Assembly (NCBI RefSeq): GCF_000383575.1
Contig: NZ_KB911579.1
Coordinates: 4,673,424 to 4,737,423, forward strand
Direction: 5' to 3'
From: Salinispora oceanensis
GTDB lineage: Bacteria > Actinomycetota > Actinomycetes > Mycobacteriales > Micromonosporaceae
Length of the DNA stretch: 64,000 bases
The notes beneath the pieces were generated by a model that saw only the letters and a list, made by a program, of their open reading frames with translations, was not told the origin of the DNA and made no database searches. The translations under genes were made by a program, and so were the position numbers. Numbering within the stretch: the first letter of the stretch is position 1; each line of letters opens with the position of its first letter. Below are positions 26,828 to 35,124 of this stretch, piece after piece.

Positions 26828-26844
26828 TTGAACCTTCGGTTTAA
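26828..26844. promoter_or_regulatory. candidate MerR operator (TTGAACC-TTC-GGTTTAA)
   Basis: A 17-bp near-perfect inverted repeat (one mismatch) lies in the 65-bp gap between the divergent esterase and MerR starts. MerR proteins act on such repeats placed in a promoter. Binding is inferred from position and symmetry. Confidence 0.5.
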
Positions 26845-26876
26845 ACTGTGGCCATCGTTTACCGGGAGAATGGCTG

Positions 26877-27623
26877 TTGAAGTTTCAAAAGGCGGTGTAC
26901 CGTCCGGTGGATCTGGCCCGGATGCACGGGCTCTCCGCGCAGGCGGTCCGCAACTACGAGGCGGCCGGAGTGATCCCGCCGGCTTCGCGGACGGCGACCG
27001 GCTACCGCAGCTACACCGACGACCATGCGGGAGCGCTGACCGCCTACGTCGCGCTTGTTCGGGGGTACGGTTTCCAGCCGGCCGGGGAGATCATGAGGTC
27101 GGTCCTCCGGGGCGACCTCCCATCCGCCCTGGCCGTCGTGGATGCCGCCCACGTACTGCTGCACCGCGACCGGGAGACCCTGGACCAGGTCGCCGCAGCG
27201 GCCGTCGTGCTGGCGTCCGAATCGACCTCGGTCGCGCCCGATCCGGCCTCGTCGGTCTCCGTCGGTGTTCTCGCCCATCGGCTCGGTGTCACCCCAGCGA
27301 CGCTGCGTAAATGGGAGCGGGCGGGCATCCTGGCCCCAGCCCGGTCCCGGACCGCGCGGGTCTACTCACCCGAGGACGTACGCGACGCCGAGCTCGCCCA
27401 CCTCCTGCGACGCGGGGGCTACCTGCTGCACCACATCGCCGCGGTGATCGAGCAGGTGCGCGCCGCCGGAGGGGCCGGCCCACTGGCGGCGTCGATCGAA
27501 CAGTGGCAGGAGCGGATCACCGCCCGTGGCCGGGCGATGCTCACCGGGTCCGCTCGCCTCGCGGACTACCTCTCCTATCTTGAGCTGACTCGCGGGGACG
27601 CCGCAGCCTCGCCCGACGGGTGA
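26877..27623 (+). CDS. MerR family regulator with two helix-turn-helix domains (TioE-like)
   Basis: 248 residues, starting at a TTG with GGGAGA 8 bp upstream. The first MerR domain is DLARMHGLSAQAVRNYEAAG with TGYRSYTDD; the second, near residue 125, is LAHRLGVTPATLRKWERAGI with ARVYSPEDVRDAELAHLL. Two-domain MerR proteins of this TioE type are found in actinomycetes. Its position across from the esterase suggests that it controls that gene and itself, possibly in response to a drug. Confidence 0.82.
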   Translation: MKFQKAVYRPVDLARMHGLSAQAVRNYEAAGVIPPASRTATGYRSYTDDHAGALTAYVALVRGYGFQPAGEIMRSVLRGDLPSALAVVDAAHVLLHRDRETLDQVAAAAVVLASESTSVAPDPASSVSVGVLAHRLGVTPATLRKWERAGILAPARSRTARVYSPEDVRDAELAHLLRRGGYLLHHIAAVIEQVRAAGGAGPLAASIEQWQERITARGRAMLTGSARLADYLSYLELTRGDAAASPDG

Positions 27624-27631
27624 ACCGGCGC

Positions 27632-28219
27632 TCAGCCAGATTCGCGGTCCGTCCGGTTGGCCAGCCATTCCTGGCGGGTGGCCGCGTACTCAACCTCACC
27701 GTGCTCGCTGCCCGGCAGCGGGTCGTCGAAGTGCCGGTGGAAGGTGCGTACGTAGTCCAGCCCGATCGCGGCCATGGTCGCCCGGGAGGGCAGGTTCACT
27801 GCCATCGTCTCGGCGAAGATGCGGCGCAGGCCCAGGTCGGCGAAGCCGTGCCGGATCAGTTCACGGGCACCCTCGCTGGCCAGACCTTGACGCCAGTACC
27901 GGCGCAGTAGTCGGTAGCCCAACTCCGCCTGCCCCTCAACCGGCCCCTGATCCGCGCGTTCCGGCGGCTCCAAAATCCACCATCCGACAAACGAGCCCGC
28001 CACCAGCCCGGCCCAGAAACCGAGCCCGGGGACTGCCGAGGCGGCGGCCACTCGCCGCCGATGCGCCTGCTCGACCTCCGCCCGGTGCCGCGGCTGGCCC
28101 AGGTAGCGCATGACTTCCGGATCCGCGTCGAGCTGGACCTCACCGTCCAAGTGATCGTCGTTCAACGGCACGAGTTGGATTCGCGCGGTCCGCAAAGTCA
28201 GCTGAGTCACGAGCGGCAT
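27632..28219 (-). CDS. GNAT family N-acetyltransferase
   Basis: 195 residues beginning LTLRTARIQLVPLNDDHLDG, with acetyl-CoA-binding GYRLLRRYWRQGLASEGARE and LPSRATMAAIGLDYVRTFHR, a RimJ/RimL-type profile. AGGACAGG precedes the ATG at 28219. It faces the MerR gene tail-to-tail with 8 bp between them. The substrate is unknown. Confidence 0.83.
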   Translation of the reverse strand: MPLVTQLTLRTARIQLVPLNDDHLDGEVQLDADPEVMRYLGQPRHRAEVEQAHRRRVAAASAVPGLGFWAGLVAGSFVGWWILEPPERADQGPVEGQAELGYRLLRRYWRQGLASEGARELIRHGFADLGLRRIFAETMAVNLPSRATMAAIGLDYVRTFHRHFDDPLPGSEHGEVEYAATRQEWLANRTDRESG

Positions 28220-28506
28220 CCTGTCCTGGTCGAACGGGTCACCTCAATCGATTTAACCTGCGCCGGTTGCGTCCAGGGAAGTACTGGGTCTCGGCAGCGG
28301 GCGGTTCGGGTGGGGCGCGCCCGACGGACAGCAGCTGGTGGTGTCGCCCCCTGGCAGCGTGACGTTTCCGCACTGAAGGCTCCTATACTCGGCGAAGCCA
28401 TGATCCCGGGCGGTTGTGCGAGGGACTCGGAGGCTGCGGGGGATGGTCGTCGTCAAGGGCCTCTGGTATCGCAGTGACAGAAGCCAAGCAGCTGGGGAGT
28501 GTTGAC

Positions 28507-29031
28507 ATGGGCAAGACAGCCCTTCGGCGGCGGTGTGAGCGGATCCTGTCCGGTCTTGACCTACCGGATCCATTCGGCATAGACGAGCTGTGTCTACAGC
28601 TGGGTGAGCAGCGAGGGCGACCCATCCACCTCATCCCAATCGAGCTTCCGCCGGGCGGGGCATGCGGCATGTGGGCGAGCACATCGGACTTCGATGCGAT
28701 CTTCTACCAGAAGAACACCAGCTCGCTGCATCAGGCGCACATCCAGGCCCATGAGATCGGGCACCTGATTTGTGATCACAGCGCCGTCTCCGTTGACGGC
28801 GCGGGCGCTGTCCTGCTGCTGCCGGGTCTCGACCCCGCTCTGGTGCGGCGCATGATGAATCGGCGCGACTACACCGGTCGGGAGGAGCGGGAGGCGGAGG
28901 TGTTCGCGTCCCTGTTGCTGGAGCGCACCAGCTCGTGGACTCCCCAGCGAGCCAATCGTCCGCCGGAGGCCGAGTCGATCACCCACCGCCTCATCCGCTC
29001 GCTTGGTAACGGAGGCCAGGCGACTCAATGA
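28507..29031 (+). CDS. ImmA/IrrE-type metallopeptidase
   Basis: 174 residues from the ATG at 28507. The zinc site is HIQAHEIGHLICDH, and a downstream Glu (REEREAEVFASLLLE) completes it, as in ImmA/IrrE proteases that cleave XRE-type repressors. The gene overlaps the DUF6545 gene by 4 bp. It leads a plus-strand cassette that also has an XRE regulator at 31756, which is its obvious cleavage target. Confidence 0.82.
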   Translation: MGKTALRRRCERILSGLDLPDPFGIDELCLQLGEQRGRPIHLIPIELPPGGACGMWASTSDFDAIFYQKNTSSLHQAHIQAHEIGHLICDHSAVSVDGAGAVLLLPGLDPALVRRMMNRRDYTGREEREAEVFASLLLERTSSWTPQRANRPPEAESITHRLIRSLGNGGQATQ

Positions 29032-30287
29032 CCGCTGTCGAGCAGGCCACGGAGCAGTTCAACATTCTCTACCCGGTATGCGCGGTGGCGGCCTTCGCCA
29101 CCGCGGCCTATCGGCTCTGGCGCCTGCGTCAGGACCCGGAAAACGTCGCGCTTGCCGGGCTGGCGGGATATCTGGCGTGCTTCGTTCTCGCGTTCACCTT
29201 CGCTACCCCGGTGGTCTACAGCAAAGTCGGTGCGCTGACTGGGATGACGAATCTGGCGACGCTGGTGGTGTATGTCGCCGTCATCGGGACCGCTCTCGCA
29301 CAGACCGCCGTTCAGGCGTGGTGGCTGTATCCGCGGAATCGGGCGGTGCCCGCGATCAGACGGCGCCTCACCTACTTCATCGCGACGCTGGTGGCGATGG
29401 CAGTGCTCTTCGCCCTCGCGCCGGTTGACGACGCCGAGCATCCGGTCGACTTCGACGCGCACTACGCCGCTACCCCGCTCGCGGCAGCGTTCCTGCTTAT
29501 CTACCTGGCGGCCTTCTCCGCCATGCAGCTCGACCTGGCCATCACCTCACGTCGGTGTGCCAGGGCCGTAAAGGATCAGACGTGGCTACGTCGGGGGCTG
29601 CACACCGTCGCCGCCGGAGGGCTGGTGTCTCAGGGGTACGCCGCCATCAAGGCCGGCACGCTGATCGGCCTGTGGGCCGGACCCGATGAGACCTTGGCTC
29701 GCTGGAACATCCAGGCTGCGCCGATCGTGGCCAGCCTCGCGGCGTTGCTGATTACCGGTGGCTGGATCATGCCAGCATGGGCGCGGCAGCTCGACGGGTT
29801 GTCGGCTTGGCTACGGCTGCTCCGGACCTACCAGCGCCTGTATCCGCTCTGGGTCGACCTGTGTCGCAGCACCGACAACGAGTACGCGTTGGACAAACCC
29901 ACCTCCCGGCTGGTCGACACGGCTCGCGCGGCGCGGGACGTCAAGATGCGGACCTACCGTTTGATCATTGAGATACGCGACGCGCAGCTGGCTTTGCGGC
30001 CCTATCTCGATGCCGCCGAAGTCGACCGGGCCCGCCGTAGCGGTGCACGCGCCGGACTGGCCGGAGTCGAGCTGGAAGCCGTCGTCGAGGCGGCCGCCCT
30101 CGCCGCCTCGATCGCTGGCAAGCAAGGCGGCCACTCGACCGACGAAGAGTCGATGACCGGCCACACCGAGGTCGGCGGGGATCTTGCCAGCGAGGTTGAC
30201 TGGCTGACCCAGGTGGCTCGGGCATACCGGGATTCACCGATCGTCGCCGTTGCCAAGCTCCCCCCGTCGGTCCGGGAGTTGGCATGA
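29028..30287 (+). CDS. MAB_1171c-like (DUF6545) membrane protein
   Basis: 419 residues. Seven hydrophobic segments occupy residues 15-260 (ILYPVCAVAAFATAAYRLWR at the start, IVASLAALLITGGWIMPAW at the end), followed by a ~150-residue cytoplasmic domain (YQRLYPLWVDLCRSTDNEYA, then MRTYRLIIEIRDAQLALRPY). This is the architecture of the actinobacterial MAB_1171c family. It overlaps both neighbours by 4 bp, so it is tightly coupled to the protease and the P450. A sensor or transport role is possible but not shown. Confidence 0.75.
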   Translation: MTAVEQATEQFNILYPVCAVAAFATAAYRLWRLRQDPENVALAGLAGYLACFVLAFTFATPVVYSKVGALTGMTNLATLVVYVAVIGTALAQTAVQAWWLYPRNRAVPAIRRRLTYFIATLVAMAVLFALAPVDDAEHPVDFDAHYAATPLAAAFLLIYLAAFSAMQLDLAITSRRCARAVKDQTWLRRGLHTVAAGGLVSQGYAAIKAGTLIGLWAGPDETLARWNIQAAPIVASLAALLITGGWIMPAWARQLDGLSAWLRLLRTYQRLYPLWVDLCRSTDNEYALDKPTSRLVDTARAARDVKMRTYRLIIEIRDAQLALRPYLDAAEVDRARRSGARAGLAGVELEAVVEAAALAASIAGKQGGHSTDEESMTGHTEVGGDLASEVDWLTQVARAYRDSPIVAVAKLPPSVRELA

Positions 30288-31474
30288 CGGCACAACCGGC
30301 TCCCGTCTTTGACCAGCGCCTGCTTCGTGACCCGCACCGACGGTACAACGCGTTGCGGGACCAGGCTCCGGTCCATCGCGTCCGCACGCCAGATGGAGCC
30401 CCCGCGTGGCTTGTCACCCGCTACGACGACGTGCGAGCGGCGTTTACCGACCCGCGCCTGTCGGTCGACAAACGTTTCAGCGGTACCGATGGTGAGCACG
30501 GTTCGTCGCTGCCTCCCGAGTTGGATGCGCATCTACTCAACCGTGACCCGCCCGACCACACGCGGCTCCGACGCCTGGCGGCTGCCGCCTTCACCCCCCG
30601 TCGCGTCGCCGACCTGCGCCCCGCGGTGGAGAAGACCGTCAGCACCCTGCTGGACGGTCTCGCCGGCAACGACCACGCGGAGCTGATCGGCTCCCTCGCA
30701 TCACCGCTACCGCTGCAGGTCATGCATGAACTCCTCGGCTTGCCCACCCAGACCAGCGTCGACTTTCGGACGTGGACGAACACGCTGCTGTCCGCCGACG
30801 CCAACCAGCCCGCCCAGTCCCGATCGGCCATGGCCAACATGCGCCGCTTCCTGATCGAACAGGTGGCGCACAAGAGAGCGCAGCCCGGCGACGACCTGTT
30901 GACCGGTCTCCTCTGCGTCCGTGAGGACGACGACGGGCTCACCGACGATGAACTCGTCGCGATGCTCTTCCTGCTGATGTTCGCTGGCTACGACAACACT
31001 GCTGCGCTCATCGGCAACGCCATCCACGCGTTGCTCACCAACGTGGAGCTGGCCGAGGCGGTACGCACCGGATCGCTTGCCGTCGACGAACTTGTCGATG
31101 GCGTCCTGCGGTGGAACCCTTCCTTCCCGCTCGCGGTGCGACGATTCGCCCGGGAACCGATCACCATCGCGGGCCAGACAATTCCCGCAGGGGATCGCAT
31201 CTGGCTCTGTCTGGCCAGCGCAAACCGCGACCCCGCACACTTCACTGAACCCGATGAAATCGGCATAGCCGACATGCGACGCCCGCACCTGTCCTTCGGG
31301 CACGGCATCCATTACTGTCTGGGCGCACCACTTGCGCGCCTCCAGACGACCGTGGCCGTCGCCAGCCTGTTCGATCGCTTCCCCGGGATACGACTGGCCG
31401 TGCCGGTCCAGGACATACAGTGGCGGGAATCGTTTCGACTGCGCGGACTGGTCGCCCTACCGGTGTCCCTGTAG
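30284..31474 (+). CDS. cytochrome P450
   Basis: 396 residues. Heme loop FGHGIHYCLGAPLARL, K-helix GVLRWNPSFP and I-helix FAGYDNTAALIGN; the I-helix has Asp-Asn-Thr where many P450s have His-Glu/Asp-Thr-Thr. It overlaps the DUF6545 gene by 4 bp, so it belongs to the ImmA/DUF6545/P450/XRE cassette. A strong hairpin follows its stop. Its substrate is unknown. Confidence 0.87.
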   Translation: MTAQPAPVFDQRLLRDPHRRYNALRDQAPVHRVRTPDGAPAWLVTRYDDVRAAFTDPRLSVDKRFSGTDGEHGSSLPPELDAHLLNRDPPDHTRLRRLAAAAFTPRRVADLRPAVEKTVSTLLDGLAGNDHAELIGSLASPLPLQVMHELLGLPTQTSVDFRTWTNTLLSADANQPAQSRSAMANMRRFLIEQVAHKRAQPGDDLLTGLLCVREDDDGLTDDELVAMLFLLMFAGYDNTAALIGNAIHALLTNVELAEAVRTGSLAVDELVDGVLRWNPSFPLAVRRFAREPITIAGQTIPAGDRIWLCLASANRDPAHFTEPDEIGIADMRRPHLSFGHGIHYCLGAPLARLQTTVAVASLFDRFPGIRLAVPVQDIQWRESFRLRGLVALPVSL

Positions 31475-31539
31475 TGCGAAGGTCTTGGGCGCCGGCGCTC
31501 CGCGTTGACGTCCACGCGGCCCTCGTCGGGGGAGGACGC

Positions 31540-31577
31540 TGCTCCCTCGCGTGCGCCCCGTGTCGCGCGAGGGAGCA
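31540..31577 (+). terminator. hairpin terminator after the P450
   Basis: TGCTCCCTCGCG and CGCGAGGGAGCA form a perfect 12-bp stem around a 14-nt loop, 66 bp after the P450 stop. It ends the ImmA/DUF6545/P450 transcript and separates it from the XRE gene. Confidence 0.6.
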
Positions 31578-31715
31578 CCCTCAGGCCTGCCGCAACACTG
31601 TGGTAGGCCACATCCCTGGTTCCCGCTACCCTGGTAGTTGATCGTGAACGACTTGCAGCATAGGCTCAAACAGGCCCACGCTCAACACATAAGTAGCCTA
31701 CTCGTGGCATTAGCA

Positions 31716-31727
31716 CCACTAGAGTGG
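31716..31727. promoter_or_regulatory. 12-bp palindrome CCACT-AG-AGTGG upstream of the XRE gene
   Basis: A perfect palindrome lies 29 bp before the XRE start. It is a plausible autoregulatory operator for the XRE repressor. No second copy was seen before the ImmA gene. Confidence 0.35.
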
Positions 31728-31755
31728 CAACGGATTGCACAGCTGGGAGGATCGC

Positions 31756-32238
31756 ATGGCTACCGCGAATAAGCCGAGCGCCGCACCACCCACCCTTCAA
31801 GACAAGATCAACTTGCTTGTTGAGTTACCCCTCCCCGCTGAGCTCGAACCGAGCGCACCAGGCAACCTGGACCGGGTCGGTGAGCGGGTCAGAGCGATCG
31901 CCGCCGCCGCCGGGATCTCCGAGTCGCTGATCAACGCGCTACGCAACGGGCAGCGCAGCAACCCCACCATGTCGACCATGCGCAAGCTGGCCGACCTCTA
32001 CAAGATTGATCCCGCCTACTTCACTGACGGTCCGCTCGGTGCCCACATATTTAAGGAGCTGCGGCTCCTACAGACGTTGGCCGAGACTAAACGGGGGCAC
32101 ACATCGCAGCTGAAAATCGCTTTCCGCAACCACTTTGAGCTATCCGACAAAGGCGCCGCCACGGCGCTGCACATGTTGGAACACCTGCGTGACCTTGAAG
32201 CCCAGCACCTCGCCCCCGAACGCGAGGCTGACCGGTGA
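31756..32238 (+). CDS. XRE family helix-turn-helix regulator
   Basis: 160 residues with an XRE-type HTH: GERVRAIAAAAGISESLINA followed by LRNGQRSNPTMSTMRKLADL. A C-terminal helical part (AAATALHMLEHLRDLEAQ) may dimerise. It is the last member of the ImmA/DUF6545/P450 cassette, and proteases of the ImmA type act on such repressors. It is transcribed separately from a short promoter region behind a terminator. Confidence 0.82.
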   Translation: MATANKPSAAPPTLQDKINLLVELPLPAELEPSAPGNLDRVGERVRAIAAAAGISESLINALRNGQRSNPTMSTMRKLADLYKIDPAYFTDGPLGAHIFKELRLLQTLAETKRGHTSQLKIAFRNHFELSDKGAATALHMLEHLRDLEAQHLAPEREADR

Positions 32239-32502
32239 ATGAGCAGCAGACCCGCAGCAACCGCTGGTGCGATAGGCGTGACGCTGGCGGCATCACCCAG
32301 GTGCTCATCGCACCGGACCTGGCCGCCGCACCCGCATCTGCTGCGAGGAGAGGGTGGGCGAAATCGCATCGGGCGCCCGGGTCATATCCATCGCCAAGCG
32401 TTCGACGGCGACCTTGACTACCTGCACTCGAACCGCTCAGGCGGCTGAGGGCGCAACCAAAGTCGGAGGTGAACAGGGCCCCGGTACCGGTCAGGGTTGA
32501 TT

Positions 32503-33321
32503 TCACCGGGGGTGGAGCCGTTCGAAGCGGTCGGTGTGCCAGTCGGCGGCGTCCATGGCGAGCCGGACAAGGACCGAATCGCCGAGTCGGTCGAGGCGTT
32601 CGGCCAGTTCATGGTGCGAGTAAGTGCCCAGCCCAGGGGTGTATGCATCGAGGGCGGCTCTGCGGCGGCCAGCGATCTCACGTGGACATGTGATGAGATT
32701 TTCGACGGCGTCGTCGTTTCTTCCCTGGACTCGGCCGGAACCTACTTGCCGGTGCGGCAGTATCGTTTTAGCTAGGGCGTGTGCCGCGAGGACGTGGCGC
32801 CTTAGGAGCAGCGCTCCCCATGCTTGCCGGGGTCGCCAGCCGGGTGTCACCAGCGCGTCGCGGACCGCGTGGTTGATGGCGATGTGGTCAGGGTGCCCGG
32901 TCAGACCTAGGCAATCGACGGTCAGGATCGTCGTTGGCCTGATGTGATCGATGCAGGCCCGAACAGCGCTGGCGAGCACTGCAGGATCCTCGTCAGCCAA
33001 AGTCTCCGGCCCACTGTCGCCGGTGTCGACCCACCGGCCGGCTTCGGTGAGGTAATCCCAGTCGGCGATTCCCAGCAGACGGCAGGACCGGTCCAGTTGC
33101 CCGGCCCGCGTGTCTCGCGCGCGTGCCGCATCACCTTGATCGGCGGCGAGCAGCCCGGCTTCACCGCCGGTGCCCACTCGGAGAGAGACCTGGCACCCCT
33201 GCTCGGCCAGTGCGATGGTCGCCGCAGCCGTTGCGAAGACCTCATCGTCCGGGTGGGCGTGAATCACGAGGACACGGCCGATCGAGGGGCCGGAGTCGAT
33301 ATCCATGATCTGCCTGTTCAT
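32503..33321 (-). CDS. PIG-L family deacetylase
   Basis: About 272 residues. VLVIHAHPDDEVFATAAATI holds the zinc ligands of the AHPDDE motif and LTGHPDHIAINHAVRDAL the third His. This is the LmbE/PIG-L fold that removes N-acetyl groups from N-acetylglucosamine derivatives such as mycothiol precursors. The start may be 33321 or 33306. It is not next to a mycothiol gene, and a tailoring role on a sugar-bearing metabolite is possible. Confidence 0.85.
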   Translation of the reverse strand: MNRQIMDIDSGPSIGRVLVIHAHPDDEVFATAAATIALAEQGCQVSLRVGTGGEAGLLAADQGDAARARDTRAGQLDRSCRLLGIADWDYLTEAGRWVDTGDSGPETLADEDPAVLASAVRACIDHIRPTTILTVDCLGLTGHPDHIAINHAVRDALVTPGWRPRQAWGALLLRRHVLAAHALAKTILPHRQVGSGRVQGRNDDAVENLITCPREIAGRRRAALDAYTPGLGTYSHHELAERLDRLGDSVLVRLAMDAADWHTDRFERLHPR

Positions 33322-33415
33322 CGATGGGTTATGCGGATGGGTGGGCGGCCTGACGGTGTTGCCAGCCAAAAGTTCCATCGGTGTCAGGCGCGGCTCTGCC
33401 CCTGTTTGGCCAGCT

Positions 33416-34210
33416 TCAGCTGGGGGCCGCCGTTTCGGCGGGCCGGGCATCGGTCCACAGCCATTCGAAGTGCTCCAAGAGCCGACTGAACGGCCCCTCT
33501 TTCTTACGCTGCCGGAAGTGCTGTGTCAGCGAGTCGTGCCCCAGCCCCGCGCCGATGTGCGTGGCCAGCACCGCCTCGTCGTCGAAAATCCACACCGACG
33601 TGGCGATGTGGCGGTCGCTCAACCGCACGGGCATCAAGTCCGCGGCACCCGACCGGGCGACTTCCATCCGCGTCATGTTGATGCGGGTGGCCAGTTTGAG
33701 CGGGTGGGACTCGACGTCGTCTCTCGCCCGGGTGGCCATCGAGTCCGGGTCGCCGAGCAGCCACCGGATGTCCACCCCCTCGCTAGCTTTTGCCGCCAGG
33801 TGCGTGTGGGCTTGTGGCGCATCAAGCCACAGGAAGTATGAGGTGTATCCGCCGAAGTACATCCGCTGCCGAGCAGAGGTCATCATGTCCCGCCAGAAGT
33901 GGCGGGGAAGGTCGGCCCGTCGCGGGTACGTCGCAACCAACTCCCGGTCGGTGCCGGCTAGTCGGCGACGCATCAACTCGGGCCACAGCATCTCAGGGTC
34001 CTTTCCCAGGGGCTTCGAGACGGCTTGACGCGTGGGCAGATGAGGGACCATCTCTTTTGGTCTGATCCGTCGATCAGCGAACAGTGCGCCGAATTGGTCG
34101 CAGGGCACTCTCATGTTGGGGAGAGGGAGGCGGAGTGGCTTTCCCGCGATGTGGTTTGTGTGGTTGTGCCGATTGGCTGCCCCAACACGGAATCTCCTCC
34201 CTCGGGGCAT
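33416..34210 (-). CDS. DUF5919 (phospholipase D-like) domain protein, apparently lacking its helix-turn-helix
   Basis: The C-terminal ~200 residues match DUF5919: AAKASEGVDIRWLLGDPDSM, TRINMTRMEVARSGAADLMP and TSVWIFDDEAVLATHIGAGL. Typical members carry an XRE helix-turn-helix at the N-terminus, but here the first ~90 residues (MVPHLPTRQAVSKPLGKDPE) do not show one. The start is unsure: 34210 and 34114 are both possible and neither has a good ribosome site. It may be an N-terminally truncated gene. It lies tail-to-head with the PIG-L gene. Confidence 0.55.
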   Translation of the reverse strand: MPRGRRFRVGAANRHNHTNHIAGKPLRLPLPNMRVPCDQFGALFADRRIRPKEMVPHLPTRQAVSKPLGKDPEMLWPELMRRRLAGTDRELVATYPRRADLPRHFWRDMMTSARQRMYFGGYTSYFLWLDAPQAHTHLAAKASEGVDIRWLLGDPDSMATRARDDVESHPLKLATRINMTRMEVARSGAADLMPVRLSDRHIATSVWIFDDEAVLATHIGAGLGHDSLTQHFRQRKKEGPFSRLLEHFEWLWTDARPAETAAPS

Positions 34211-34456
34211 CACTCCCTGCAGGGGCGCAGAGAAGTGCTGACCGTCGATGAATCGATGAGTTGGTACAGGGTTTGGTGGTCGGTTGTTGGGTCTGGGTCA
34301 GTGACGATCAGCTCATCCGTTGACGGTACGACGATGGGCCACCTGGATGCACTGGTCCGGGTGGTCCGCAGGCCAACTGACCGTCAATCGACCGGCCCGG
34401 CTGGCGCTGGACCGTGCGAGGATGTCGACCGTGATCTGGGGAGCGCGGTGCGATCA

Positions 34457-34834
34457 ATGACGGCCGAGCTGGAGTGTGTTGTTCTGGACTGTCCGGATCC
34501 GCGCGAGCTAGCCGAATTCTACCAGGGGCTGCTCGGTGGGAAGGTGAACCAGGTTGATCCACGGTGGAACATTGACGACGACTGGGCCACCCTGCACACC
34601 CCCGCTGGGTTCGTCCTCGCCTTCCAACGGGTCGCTACCTATCGGCGGCCGCGTTGGCCCGCTCCGGAGCATCCGCAGCAGTTCCACTTTGACTTTCGGG
34701 TAGTCGATCTTGATGTGGCGGAGCGGCAGGTGCTGACGCTCGGCGGGACCGTGCTGGACCGCGACCGGGGCTGGCGGGTCTATGCCGACCCGGCCGGACA
34801 CCCGTTCTGCCTCCTGCCAAACCGATCCACCTGA
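34457..34834 (+). CDS. VOC family (glyoxalase-like) protein
   Basis: 125 residues: ELECVVLDCPDPRELAEFYQ at the start, FHFDFRVVDLDVAERQVLTL in the middle and RVYADPAGHPFCLL at the end, the standard glyoxalase-like pattern of actinobacterial VOC proteins. The ATG at 34457 is used because the upstream part of the open frame is not similar to anything. It is the last gene before the metabolite region. The 290 bp after it hold no clear gene; one reading there (DPLSTALLAGNFLAVVTVVV) could be a transporter-tail remnant. Confidence 0.8.
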   Translation: MTAELECVVLDCPDPRELAEFYQGLLGGKVNQVDPRWNIDDDWATLHTPAGFVLAFQRVATYRRPRWPAPEHPQQFHFDFRVVDLDVAERQVLTLGGTVLDRDRGWRVYADPAGHPFCLLPNRST

Positions 34835-35124
34835 TGTTGCCGAACGACGTGCAGGCTTAATCGGGTAAGCGTGACGAGTTGATCGGCTGGCATCGGTGCG
34901 GACGTCAGTCACGAGCACGGTGTCGATCCGCTGAGTACCGCGCTGCTGGCCGGGAACTTCCTCGCCGTGGTCACGGTCGTTGTGCTGCTGATCCTCCCGC
35001 CGCCGCCGCGGCGGACCTCGCCGCCGGGGCCCTGACCGCCGCGCGGCCCGGCATCTCGCGGCGTGCCAGGCCGCCCGCACGCCGCGAGATGCGGTGTCCA
35101 CGACGGCACTGCGAGCCTGATCGC

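Noticed and set aside
34879-35124. N-terminal extension of the BtrH-like gene
   Set aside because: The extra 82 residues are Arg/Ala-rich with no domain or ribosome site; the ATG at 35125 fits the family start better.
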